64,000 nt of DNA from CAYVQF01 sp964454015 (lineage in GTDB: Bacteria; Myxococcota_A; Bradymonadia; UBA4248), in NCBI GenBank assembly GCA_964454015.1, contig CAYVQF010000029.1, forward strand, positions 3,791-67,790, read 5' to 3'. Positions 52,228-60,741 of this stretch are shown here, one piece after another. The stretch's first letter is position 1; each line of letters starts with the position of its first letter. A model generated the notes under the pieces. The model saw nothing but the letters and a program-made list of their open reading frames with translations. It was not told the DNA's origin and did not search any database. The position numbers and the translations under genes are program-made.

Positions 52228-54486
52228 ATGAGCGAGAGCACAGGGGCCCTGAAGCAGGAACTCGGTCAATTGTGCGCCTGGGCGCAGCGGATGGTGCGCC
52301 TCTTTCTGCAGGTGAGCGGCAAGGATTCTCAGGCCAAAGACCCCTGGAGCGGTTTCGCCATCCCCGCCGAGCGGGTGGCGCGCTCGCTGCAAGAGGCGGC
52401 GCCGGGGATCCTGGATTTCGCTGGCGAAGAGGAGCTGGCGGCCCTGCGGGCCATGCGCGACACCTGGCTGGACAGCCCGCCGCCCCACATGGTGGCCCTG
52501 GCCGAGATGCGCACCCTCTTCAAGCTCAGCCCCGAGGACGTGGAGCTCTTGGTCCTCATCGCGGCGCCGGCCATCGACCCGGCGGTGCACGACCTCTATG
52601 CCTTCGTGTGGGACAACGTGCACAAGAAGTCCCCTGACGTGGGCTTCGTGTGCCAGATCTTGGCGCGGGGCGAGAGACGGGCCTTCGCCGACTATTACGG
52701 CCGCCTCTCCCATGATGCGCCCCTGCGCCGCCACCGCCTGGTCGAGGTGGAAGAGCGCCTGGGGCCCCAAGAATCCCTGGCCCTCAACCTGGTCGCGCGC
52801 CGGGTGCGGGTGGCCGACCGGGTCTTGGACTTCATGCGCTATGTGGGCACGGATCACACCCCCATGGACGAATCGCTGGCCTCCATGTGCTCCCGTTTGC
52901 GCGAGCGCGTCGACCTGGCCTCCCTCCGCCTGCCCACGACCAGCCAGGACGCGGTCCTGCAGCTCGCCCGCTCGCGCAAGCTGCCCGCCATCTTCGAGGG
53001 GCCCGTGGGCGCCGGCAAGGAACAGACCGCCCTGGCCTTCGCCTCCCTCCTCGAACGCGGCCTGATCTCGGCCGACCTCAACTCCTTCATGGCCCTGCCG
53101 CCGGAGCAGCTCCTGACGCGCCTGGCTGACCTCTTCCGCGAGGCGCGCCTGGGCAACGACGTGGTCTACCTGCGCTGCACCAACCTGCCCGAGATGGTCT
53201 TCGGCCCGGTGATGCAGATCCTCCAGCAACACCTGGTCACGGAGAGCGTCATCCTCGGGGTGGACCGCATGACCATGTGGCTCGTCACCCTGACCACGGG
53301 CTGGCCCGTGGTGCCCATCCCCCTGCCCGGGCCGAGCCACCGCATCGAGCTGTGGCGCGCCACCTTCGACGGCGACAAGCGCTGCCCCGACGACGCGGCC
53401 ATCGACGTCATCGGGCGGCGCTACGAGATGTCTGCGGCCCAGATCCGCCAAGCCGCCAGCGAAGCGCGCCGTCTGGCCCAGGTCGCGCGCCACCGCCGGG
53501 TGGAGGTGGCCGACCTCGACAAGGCCTGCCGCACTTACTTCGCCCACAAACTCAGCGACCTGGCCGAGCTCGTCCCGCCCTCTTCCTTCAAGCCCGAGCA
53601 GCTCATCTTGCCGCCCACGGAGCGCGAGAAGTTCGAAGAAATCATGCTCTACTCCAAGGAGCACGACACCATCTACAACGACTGGGGCTTCGGCGAGCGT
53701 TTCCCCTATGGGCGCGGCCTCTCGGTGCTCTTCTACGGTCCCCCCGGCACGGGCAAGACCATGGCCGCCTGCATCATCGCCAGCGTCCTCGGCCTGGACC
53801 TCTTCCGGGTCGACCTCTCGCGCATCATGAGCCGCTACGTCGGCGAAACCGAAAAAAACCTGGCCCGCGTCTTCGACGAGGCCGAGCGCGGCCGGGTGAT
53901 GCTCCTCTTCGACGAGGCCGACGCCCTCTTCACCAAGCGCACCCAGGTCAAGTCCTCCGTCGACCGCTACGCCAACCTCGAGGTCGCCTACCTCTTGCAG
54001 CGCATGGAGAACTTCGAAGGCGTCAGCGTCCTGACCACCAACGTCGAGAGCCACCTCGACGACGCCTTCAAACGCCGCATCCGCTACCGGGTCTACTTCC
54101 CCATGCCCGACGGCCCCACCCGAGGCAAGCTCTTCTCCTCCCTCATCCCGGCGGCGGCGCCCAAGGTCGACACGATCCCCTTCGACCTCCTCGGCGAACA
54201 CTTCGAAATCAGCGGCGGCCACATCAAGCAAGCCGTCCTGCGGGCGGCCTTCTACGCGCGCCGCGCGGGCGGCCTCATCAACCTGGAGCACCTCTACGAG
54301 GCCACCGTGGCCGAGTGCCGCGAGCTGGGGATGCTCATGAGCGACAAGCTGCCCAAGGCCTTGGCCAAAGCCCTGCGCCAGGAGCGCGGCGAGCCCGAGC
54401 CGCCCAGTGAAGAGGAGGAGCAGCCCCAGGTGGCGCCAGAGATGCTGGGCTTGCGCCCCATTCTGCCCGATGGATCCCGGCCCTAG
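52228..54486 (+). CDS. AAA+ ATPase with one degenerate and one intact ATPase domain
   Basis: 752 aa from ATG 52228, behind GAGGAG. N-terminal helical domain with LSPEDVELLVLIAAPAIDP, then a first AAA module whose Walker A reads GPVGAGKEQ (Lys-Glu in place of Lys-Ser/Thr), then a complete second module with GPPGTGKTM, LLFDEADALF and VLTTN followed by RIRYRVYFP. The order resembles AAA ATPases of extracellular contractile injection systems (Afp15/Pvc15 type), but no sheath, tube or baseplate gene is near. It could equally serve another remodelling role. The tail is Glu/Pro-rich. Confidence 0.85.
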   Translation: MSESTGALKQELGQLCAWAQRMVRLFLQVSGKDSQAKDPWSGFAIPAERVARSLQEAAPGILDFAGEEELAALRAMRDTWLDSPPPHMVALAEMRTLFKLSPEDVELLVLIAAPAIDPAVHDLYAFVWDNVHKKSPDVGFVCQILARGERRAFADYYGRLSHDAPLRRHRLVEVEERLGPQESLALNLVARRVRVADRVLDFMRYVGTDHTPMDESLASMCSRLRERVDLASLRLPTTSQDAVLQLARSRKLPAIFEGPVGAGKEQTALAFASLLERGLISADLNSFMALPPEQLLTRLADLFREARLGNDVVYLRCTNLPEMVFGPVMQILQQHLVTESVILGVDRMTMWLVTLTTGWPVVPIPLPGPSHRIELWRATFDGDKRCPDDAAIDVIGRRYEMSAAQIRQAASEARRLAQVARHRRVEVADLDKACRTYFAHKLSDLAELVPPSSFKPEQLILPPTEREKFEEIMLYSKEHDTIYNDWGFGERFPYGRGLSVLFYGPPGTGKTMAACIIASVLGLDLFRVDLSRIMSRYVGETEKNLARVFDEAERGRVMLLFDEADALFTKRTQVKSSVDRYANLEVAYLLQRMENFEGVSVLTTNVESHLDDAFKRRIRYRVYFPMPDGPTRGKLFSSLIPAAAPKVDTIPFDLLGEHFEISGGHIKQAVLRAAFYARRAGGLINLEHLYEATVAECRELGMLMSDKLPKALAKALRQERGEPEPPSEEEEQPQVAPEMLGLRPILPDGSRP

Positions 54487-54510
54487 ACGCGGCCGCAGCG
54501 CGGAGAAATC

Positions 54511-56001
54511 ATGAACGAGAAGCGACAGGGAGAGCGGTTGCTGGTCATTGACGCGGCGAGTGAAGTCGGCAGCCAGGCGCTGCTCCACCTCGGCGATGTG
54601 GCTGAGGTGGTGCCCGTCTATCTGCCTTCGGGATCCACCCCCGCTGAAGGTGCGGCGTCGGCTGGGGTCGAAGACCTGCTCCAGATCCGCAAGGCCATGG
54701 CGGGTGGCGGCTCGCTGCTGCTCTCTTTCAGCGACGCGACCCTCATCAGCGGCGACGCCGAGCGCGTGGTCCAGCAAGTGGTCGACGGCTGGGCTGAGGC
54801 CAACCTGCGTCAGGTGGTCTTGGTGAGCAGCGGCGACGTCTACGCCCCCGCCCGGGGCGCCCACAACGAGGGGGCCCTGGTGGCGCCCAGCGGGCCGCGG
54901 GCCGAGGCCCTGGTGCGCTGTGAGGAGTTGCTGCGCGCCTGCGCCCCAGACGCCCTCACGGTGCTGCGCGCCGGCGTGCTCTACGGGCCGGGCTGCCGCG
55001 GCACCGTGGGCCTCTTGTGCGCCGTGCCGGTCTTGCTCTCCCAGCGGATGTTGATGCTGCCGGGCTTCCGCGGCGGGCCGCGCTGGTCTTTCGTCCACGT
55101 GGCCGACTTGGTGCGGGCCGTGCGCTTCGTCTTGGCCGACGACCGCTGCGCCGGCGGCCTCTACAACGTGGCCGATCCCGTGCCCATGGCCCTGGGCGAG
55201 GCCTTGACCTTGGCCACGGCGGCGCAGGAGCTGCCCATGGGCCCGCTGGTGGCCTGGCCGCCCGGGGTGGCCCTCAACCCGCTGCTGCCCATCGTCGGGC
55301 ACGGCACCAGCTTGACCCTCATCAATCAGATGGCCGCCTTCCTCTGGCAGCGCGCCACCCAGCGCGTGGACGATGCCGACGCCCTGTGGCCGCGCCTCAC
55401 CCGGGATCTGCTGCCCTTCGTCGCCACCGACCGCATCCTCAGCGCCGAGCGGCTGCGGGTGATGGGCTTCGTCCCCCAGGTGGACGGCCTCTACCAAGGG
55501 CTGCCCGAGGTGGTGGACGACTACCGCCAGCGCGGCTGGCTGCCGGACCTGCGTGAAGTGCAGCGGGTCGAGTCGGGCTTGCGCCTGCGCTACGCCATGC
55601 CCATGCACGGCGAGCTCTTGGCCGCCGAAGGCGTGGGCGACGGGCCCCTCTTGCCCCTGACGCTGGACCTGTCCATCGACGCGCCCCTGTGGGGCTTGGC
55701 CCGTGGCTCCGAGGCCCTGGTGGACGGGACCCTGACCCTGCACGAGACCTACCCGGCCCTGCTCTGCGAGGGCACCTGGCAGCGCAAGCGCGACGTCTTC
55801 GACGTGGGCTTCAAGTCCCCGACGGGGGAATCTTTCCGTCTGTGGGCCGCCGCCGAGGCCGGCAGCGACGGCCGCCGCTACCGGGTCGAGATCGTCGATA
55901 GCCGGGGCCAGGTGTGCTATCGCGGCGGCGCCGACCGCGGCGGCTGGCGCGCGCGGGCCGCCATGGTGCGTAGCGCCCGTTTGGGGCATGTGGGGTTGTG
56001 A
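54511..56001 (+). CDS. Degenerate NAD-dependent epimerase/dehydratase-like (extended SDR) with extra C-terminal domain
   Basis: 496 aa. The first 320 residues follow the extended SDR plan (VVLVSSGDVYAP, LRAGVLYGPGCRG, FVHVADLVRAV, LYNVADP). The nucleotide loop GxxGxxG is degraded to DAASEVGS, and the YxxxK pair expected after the VSS strand is not found (sequence SGPRAEAL), so dehydrogenase chemistry is doubtful. The C-terminal 150 residues form a beta-rich domain (LTLHETYPALLCEGTW, VFDVGFKSPTGESFRLW) of unknown family. It follows the AAA+ gene by 24 bases. Confidence 0.72.
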   Translation: MNEKRQGERLLVIDAASEVGSQALLHLGDVAEVVPVYLPSGSTPAEGAASAGVEDLLQIRKAMAGGGSLLLSFSDATLISGDAERVVQQVVDGWAEANLRQVVLVSSGDVYAPARGAHNEGALVAPSGPRAEALVRCEELLRACAPDALTVLRAGVLYGPGCRGTVGLLCAVPVLLSQRMLMLPGFRGGPRWSFVHVADLVRAVRFVLADDRCAGGLYNVADPVPMALGEALTLATAAQELPMGPLVAWPPGVALNPLLPIVGHGTSLTLINQMAAFLWQRATQRVDDADALWPRLTRDLLPFVATDRILSAERLRVMGFVPQVDGLYQGLPEVVDDYRQRGWLPDLREVQRVESGLRLRYAMPMHGELLAAEGVGDGPLLPLTLDLSIDAPLWGLARGSEALVDGTLTLHETYPALLCEGTWQRKRDVFDVGFKSPTGESFRLWAAAEAGSDGRRYRVEIVDSRGQVCYRGGADRGGWRARAAMVRSARLGHVGL

Positions 56002-56162
56002 TGGGAGGTGTTGGCTAGCATCTCCCGTGCGCTGTTACTCAGACATCCTTTAGGCTATGCTGAGTTGCGCCTTGGATTGGCGATAGGCCCCGGTGAACGC
56101 CGCGCAGACGCGTCGGCGCGACCCGAAAGTCCCATCCTGAGCGAATGAAAGGGAGCTGCACC

Positions 56163-59123
56163 ATGACGACGGGTGGGTTCTTTGAGTTGGAGGCGAGTCG
56201 CGCCGATGGGAGCCGTGTCGCCTACCGCGTTTTCCAGCCCCTGGGCCGCGGTGCTGGCGCCCAGGTGTGGTTGGCCCACAAGGGCGGCGCTTCTGGGGAA
56301 GCTGGGCCAGTGGTGGCCCTCAAGGTTGCAGAGCCTGGGCTCTGGTCGCAGCGCCTCGAGAGAGAAGCGCGCTTGCTTCAGGCCATCGCCGCCGCCGCCC
56401 CGCGCCAGCGCCGCATCATCCGCTTGGGCGAGGAGAGAGAGCTGCTGGTGGAGACGCAACGGCCTGAAGGCCTGCTCGGGCCGCAGGCGATCCTCGAGCT
56501 GGACTGGCTCCAAGGAGAGACGCTGCGCCAGTGGATGGAACGGTTCTGGTTCAAGGCCTCTCCTACCCCCCAGCAGGTGCTCCGCGAGGCGCTGAGCAAG
56601 GCCATCGACATCGCCGCGGCGTTGGAGATTCTGTATGCCCTGCCAGGGGGGGCCATCGTCCATCGGGATATCAAGCCTGACAACCTCATGGTGACGCCTG
56701 AAGGGCTGGTACTCTTTGACTTCAACATCGCCCGCCAAGAGTCCGCGGCGGAGATGACTGCGGGACTCGGTACTTGGCGCTACGCGGCGCCAGAGGTCCT
56801 CTCTGGCGAGCATTACGACAGCCGCGCCGATCTCTATAGCGTTGGTATCATCTTGTGGGAGATATTGGAGCAGGCGCCCTTTCCCGCCGTCCACGCTGAG
56901 GTGCCGTGGCAGCGTTCGCGTTGGTGCCAGGTGGACTTTCCCCGGCGGAGAGAGCTCGAACAAGTGCTCACCCGACTCGTCTGTGCGCGCGAAGCTCGCC
57001 TAAACGGGCCAAAGCGGCTCAGAATCATGCTCGAAGATTTGCAACCCGTCGTGGCGCAGATGGCCCTGTGCCAGTGGCCCCAACCGGCGCGCGAAGCGCA
57101 CCCAGCACCCGCGCTGCCGCCTGCGCCATCGGCACCGCCCCGCGCCGTCTCCAGTGATGCGCCTGCGGCGTCACTGCTCCCGGCGCAAGGGGCCGAGCCG
57201 GCGCGGGTGGCGCCATTGGAGCCTGCCCCCGCGTGGCAGCCAGATCTCATCGAGCTCCTCACCGAGCTGCGTCCCGGCGGGCTGATGTCCGTGGTGGTCG
57301 CCGACGGCCACAGCCAGGGCGCCCTACAGGAACGGATTCAGCGCGCCATCGACGTCGCGGACCCCCTGGAGGACCTCGTCTTTTCGCGGGTAGCAGCGGC
57401 CCTCGATGGGACGCCTGGGGCGCCGCGGCTCATCGTCTTGGCGGGCAACGCTGGCGACGGCAAGAGTCACCTCATCAAGCGCTTGCGGGCGCGTTGGGAA
57501 GCCCTCCCTGGCGGAGCCGATCGCGTCGCCTTCATCGCCGATGCCACCCACGCCGACCGCCCCGACCAGAGCCAGCGCGAACGCCTCGACCTCTTTTTTG
57601 CCCCCCTCAGCGGCCAGGGCGAGATGACCAAGGCCGTCTATCTCGTGGCCATGAACACTGGCATGGTCATCCACTACTTCGAGAACGCAGAGAACCACGC
57701 CGCCCTTCGGGACGAACTCTTCTTTCGCCTCGGTTTGGCACCGGCGCCGACGGCAGCTACCTCCTTCCCCGTCGAGGTCGTCAACCTCGACCTGCGCGAC
57801 CTCTTGCATCAGCCCACCCCAGCGGTGCCTTGCTTTGCCGAGAAAATGCTCCTGCGCCTGGATCCTCAGGCCACGGACGGGCTCGTGTATGAAGCGGCTC
57901 AGGCCTGTGGCGCGTGTAGCGCCGCGTCGCTGTGCCCGGTGCTGTTCAACCTCCAGGCACTGTGCCGCGCTGACTTCGACCACGCGCGGCGGGCCCTCTT
58001 CGCCATTCTCCAGCGTGTCGCCCTCGACGCCGAGGTCCACCTCAGCCCCAGGCTGCTCTGGGCCTTCTTCTACCACTTGATCACCGGCGGCCAAGGGCGT
58101 TACCAGCGCCAGCCCGGGATGCCCGCCGGCCTCTGTGCCGTCGTGCGGCACCAGGTCGCCCGCCGCGACTTCAACTGGCTCCACCAAGGACACTTCTATC
58201 AGATCCTCTTTGGCGGTGGGCCTGAGTCGTTGTGGACCCTCCTGACACGCTTCGATCCGGCCGACGTGGCTGCGCCCGCCATCGACCGTCTCCAGACTCG
58301 TCTGGGGGTCAACCCCAAAGTCGAGCGCGAAGCCGTGGTGCAGATAAAGCGCATAAGTGCTGAAGCGGGCGTGGCACTGTCCATCGATTTCGAGCGCCTA
58401 GGTGATGGCCTCGACGAAGGGCAGGAGGAGCGAGACCAACAAGAGCGACGCGATGCCGTGGTGCGACGCCAGGTCTTCTTCGAACCGGCTCTCCTCGACG
58501 ACTACTTGGCCCGCGGCGTCCAAGCGCCTTTCGTGTTGCTCCTCGAAGCCTATCGCAAGTGGTCCCTGGGGCAGACCCATGACCTGCGCGCCGAGGAGAA
58601 GGAGGCCATCAAAGACGTGGTCGATCTCCTGCGCATGGCGCTCCTTCAGGCCTATGGTCGGACCCGTGGAGAGCGGAACTTTTTCAAGGTGAGCCACCCC
58701 AACACCAAGTGTCGCAGCGAGCTCCTGGTCGCGGTGCAGCACGGCGGCCTCGAGCGGCTGTTGCGTCTCGAAGAGGTTCTGCGGCGCGACGACCACATCC
58801 TCGCCCACCAAGGACGCGCCGCGTTGCTCGCCGAGCTGGGATACTGCCCGCGCATGCTCACCTTGGTGGTCCAGGGCTTTCGCATCAACCTCGATGTGGC
58901 CCTCTATGACTTCCTCTTGCAGGTCAAGGCCGGCCAACAACCCTCCAGCAAGGATTTGGCCCAGTTCCAAGCCTTGCACTATGTGGGCGAGCGCATCGGC
59001 AACACCCTCGCCGGACGTGATGGCGAGAACCAAGCGCTCTACGTGCTCGACGAGGAGAAGGGCTTCTTCCTGTTGACGCGGGATGTCTTTGGGACCACCA
59101 CGATGGAGCCTGTCGAAGTGTAG
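56163..59123 (+). CDS. Ser/Thr kinase fused to a DptF-like NTPase
   Basis: 986 aa from ATG 56163, behind AAAGGGAG. Kinase domain at 20-300: loop LGRGAGAQVW, lysine K54 (VALKV), HRDIKPDN (167-174), DFN at 186-188 in place of DFG, and GTWRYAAPE to 211. A Pro/Ala linker (305-358) leads to an NTPase with Walker A AGNAGDGKS (427-435), FIADATHAD and VYLVAMNTGMVIHYFE, the string seen in DptF of the DNA-phosphorothioation restriction module. A Cys set (CGACSAASLC) follows. It begins an operon with DptG-like and DptH-like genes (10-base gap, then a 4-base overlap). DFN kinases are known in other defence systems such as BREX PglW. Restriction is by inference. Confidence 0.78.
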   Translation: MTTGGFFELEASRADGSRVAYRVFQPLGRGAGAQVWLAHKGGASGEAGPVVALKVAEPGLWSQRLEREARLLQAIAAAAPRQRRIIRLGEERELLVETQRPEGLLGPQAILELDWLQGETLRQWMERFWFKASPTPQQVLREALSKAIDIAAALEILYALPGGAIVHRDIKPDNLMVTPEGLVLFDFNIARQESAAEMTAGLGTWRYAAPEVLSGEHYDSRADLYSVGIILWEILEQAPFPAVHAEVPWQRSRWCQVDFPRRRELEQVLTRLVCAREARLNGPKRLRIMLEDLQPVVAQMALCQWPQPAREAHPAPALPPAPSAPPRAVSSDAPAASLLPAQGAEPARVAPLEPAPAWQPDLIELLTELRPGGLMSVVVADGHSQGALQERIQRAIDVADPLEDLVFSRVAAALDGTPGAPRLIVLAGNAGDGKSHLIKRLRARWEALPGGADRVAFIADATHADRPDQSQRERLDLFFAPLSGQGEMTKAVYLVAMNTGMVIHYFENAENHAALRDELFFRLGLAPAPTAATSFPVEVVNLDLRDLLHQPTPAVPCFAEKMLLRLDPQATDGLVYEAAQACGACSAASLCPVLFNLQALCRADFDHARRALFAILQRVALDAEVHLSPRLLWAFFYHLITGGQGRYQRQPGMPAGLCAVVRHQVARRDFNWLHQGHFYQILFGGGPESLWTLLTRFDPADVAAPAIDRLQTRLGVNPKVEREAVVQIKRISAEAGVALSIDFERLGDGLDEGQEERDQQERRDAVVRRQVFFEPALLDDYLARGVQAPFVLLLEAYRKWSLGQTHDLRAEEKEAIKDVVDLLRMALLQAYGRTRGERNFFKVSHPNTKCRSELLVAVQHGGLERLLRLEEVLRRDDHILAHQGRAALLAELGYCPRMLTLVVQGFRINLDVALYDFLLQVKAGQQPSSKDLAQFQALHYVGERIGNTLAGRDGENQALYVLDEEKGFFLLTRDVFGTTTMEPVEV

Positions 59124-59133
59124 GAAGGATGCC

Positions 59134-60741
59134 ATGGCTGTAGACATGCAGTGGGTTGAGAGTGTGCGGGCCCTGCCAGACATCGCCGAGCGCGATGGTT
59201 TGGCGATCGCGGGCGTGGATCTGGCCCTGCCTTTGTCGAAGGTGCGGGGGATCAAGCTGCAGCACCGGGCGTGGCAGCGGCGGGTGGTCGAGGACATGGT
59301 GCCCGAGTCGGTGGTGGGCGACGCCAGCGAAAAGATCCTGGTCTCCATCGTGAACGCTCTCACCACGGGCGCCAAAGATGTCCCCTCCTTCGAGTCCGCC
59401 CTCGGCGAAGACTTTGGCCCCTTGCGGGCGCTCTTTGCTCACAGGACGCAAGGCAAGCACGAGCTGCCCCTGCCCTTTCACGCCGTGGTCGCGAGGTCGG
59501 CGCGCAAAGTCGATTCCCGGTCGTTTTCAGAAAAGACGCTTCTGCTTCTAGCGACTGGCGCCGATGGCCAGGTCGACGTCGCCTTGTTGGCGCGCTTCAT
59601 CAACGCACTTCGCCCTCCGCAGGAGGTGCTCAATCTCGCTCAGCGCACCGTCCTGGAGCGGCTGGCGCCGGGGTGGACCACGGCCCAGGCACCGCAATTC
59701 AACCTCGATCTGAGCGAGCAGGGGCCCACCCCTTTCGTGGAGCGGGCGGGGAGCCTCTTTCGCCAAGACCTCGCCAATCTCCTCGACGCGCGCTTGGAGA
59801 ACGCCGACTTTTTTGCCTACGCGAGTCTGTTGCTGGTCGTCCATTTTGGCCTCTACCTGCCGCGCTTGGCCTACCAGCTCAACCCGAGCATGGACATGCT
59901 GCTGGCGGAGCTGGCCGTCCCGGGCTCGCGCACGCCGGCGGACCTGGCCGCGGTGGAACGCGATGTCCACAACGGCTTCGCCGGGTCCCTGTGCTGTCGG
60001 GCTCCCGATCCTGGCGGCAACCGGCCGGTGCAGCGCCACGCTGAAGTGCGGCGCTCCTTTGCGCTTCTCGAGCGTGAGCTTGGGCAGCTCCACTTCAACC
60101 TCTTGTTGCTCAACCGCCTGCGCGATCTGGCGCGCAGCTACCTCCACCGCTGGCGTCCCGAGGCGGCGGGTCGTCTCATGCTGCCGTCGACCCTGGTTGG
60201 GCTCATGCAGCAGGACCCGGCGAGCCGAGTGTTCATCTGCCGCGCCGCTGAAGCCCTCTGCGTGCGCTTCGTCGCCCAGCAACTGCCAGAGAGCCAGCAC
60301 GCCTGGGCGTGGGAGACCCTGGCGGACAGCCCCAGCGGCCTGCACGCGTTGCGGAATTATTACGAGAAGTTCAACAGCATCAGCAACGCGAATGCACGAT
60401 CGACGCGGGCTTATAGCAATGGAATGAGCGTGGTGGTGTCGCTGCTGCGGCGGGGCAACTCGGGGCTCGTCCAGAGCCGCAAAGGTCTGGGCTACTTCTT
60501 TGAGCTTGGGGTGGGAGCGCTGCCGTACTTCTTGGTGGTGAGCATGGGCCGGCGCAAGAAGATGCGTCTGAGCGAGTTCTGGGAGCGACTGGCTGCCTAC
60601 GGGCTGCGCTTTGATCCTGAGGAACGGGCGCTGCTCTTGGGGCGCCTGAAGGTGATGGGGCTCTACGAGCGTTTCAGCGACGCCGGTGAGGCCTCTTATG
60701 TGCGCAATCTCGTGGCGATGGCGAACGAGGGGGCGAGATGA
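59134..60741 (+). CDS. DptG-like restriction-module protein
   Basis: 535 aa from ATG 59134, behind GGAAGGA. Mostly helical, with no P-loop. The C-terminal 75 residues, FFELGVGALPYFLVV ... KKMRLSEFWERLAAYGLRF ... LLLGRLKVMGLYERFSDAGEASYVRNL, match the winged-helix end of DptG, in which the SDxGxAxYV string is characteristic. A conserved NSISNANARS segment lies near residue 420. DptG bridges DptF and DptH in known Dnd restriction. The gene lies between the DptF-like and DptH-like genes; the stop overlaps the next ATG. Confidence 0.65.
   Translation: MAVDMQWVESVRALPDIAERDGLAIAGVDLALPLSKVRGIKLQHRAWQRRVVEDMVPESVVGDASEKILVSIVNALTTGAKDVPSFESALGEDFGPLRALFAHRTQGKHELPLPFHAVVARSARKVDSRSFSEKTLLLLATGADGQVDVALLARFINALRPPQEVLNLAQRTVLERLAPGWTTAQAPQFNLDLSEQGPTPFVERAGSLFRQDLANLLDARLENADFFAYASLLLVVHFGLYLPRLAYQLNPSMDMLLAELAVPGSRTPADLAAVERDVHNGFAGSLCCRAPDPGGNRPVQRHAEVRRSFALLERELGQLHFNLLLLNRLRDLARSYLHRWRPEAAGRLMLPSTLVGLMQQDPASRVFICRAAEALCVRFVAQQLPESQHAWAWETLADSPSGLHALRNYYEKFNSISNANARSTRAYSNGMSVVVSLLRRGNSGLVQSRKGLGYFFELGVGALPYFLVVSMGRRKKMRLSEFWERLAAYGLRFDPEERALLLGRLKVMGLYERFSDAGEASYVRNLVAMANEGAR

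Noticed and set aside
51688..55989. A minus-strand open frame of more than 1400 codons opposite the AAA+ and SDR genes
   Set aside because: It lies antisense to two genes with clear motifs, is full of Gly, His, Gln and Arg without domain signals, and is a by-product of high GC content.
56002..56162. Sigma-70 promoter before the kinase-DptF gene
   Set aside because: TATGCT at about 56056 is a fair -10, but no acceptable -35 lies 16-18 bases upstream.
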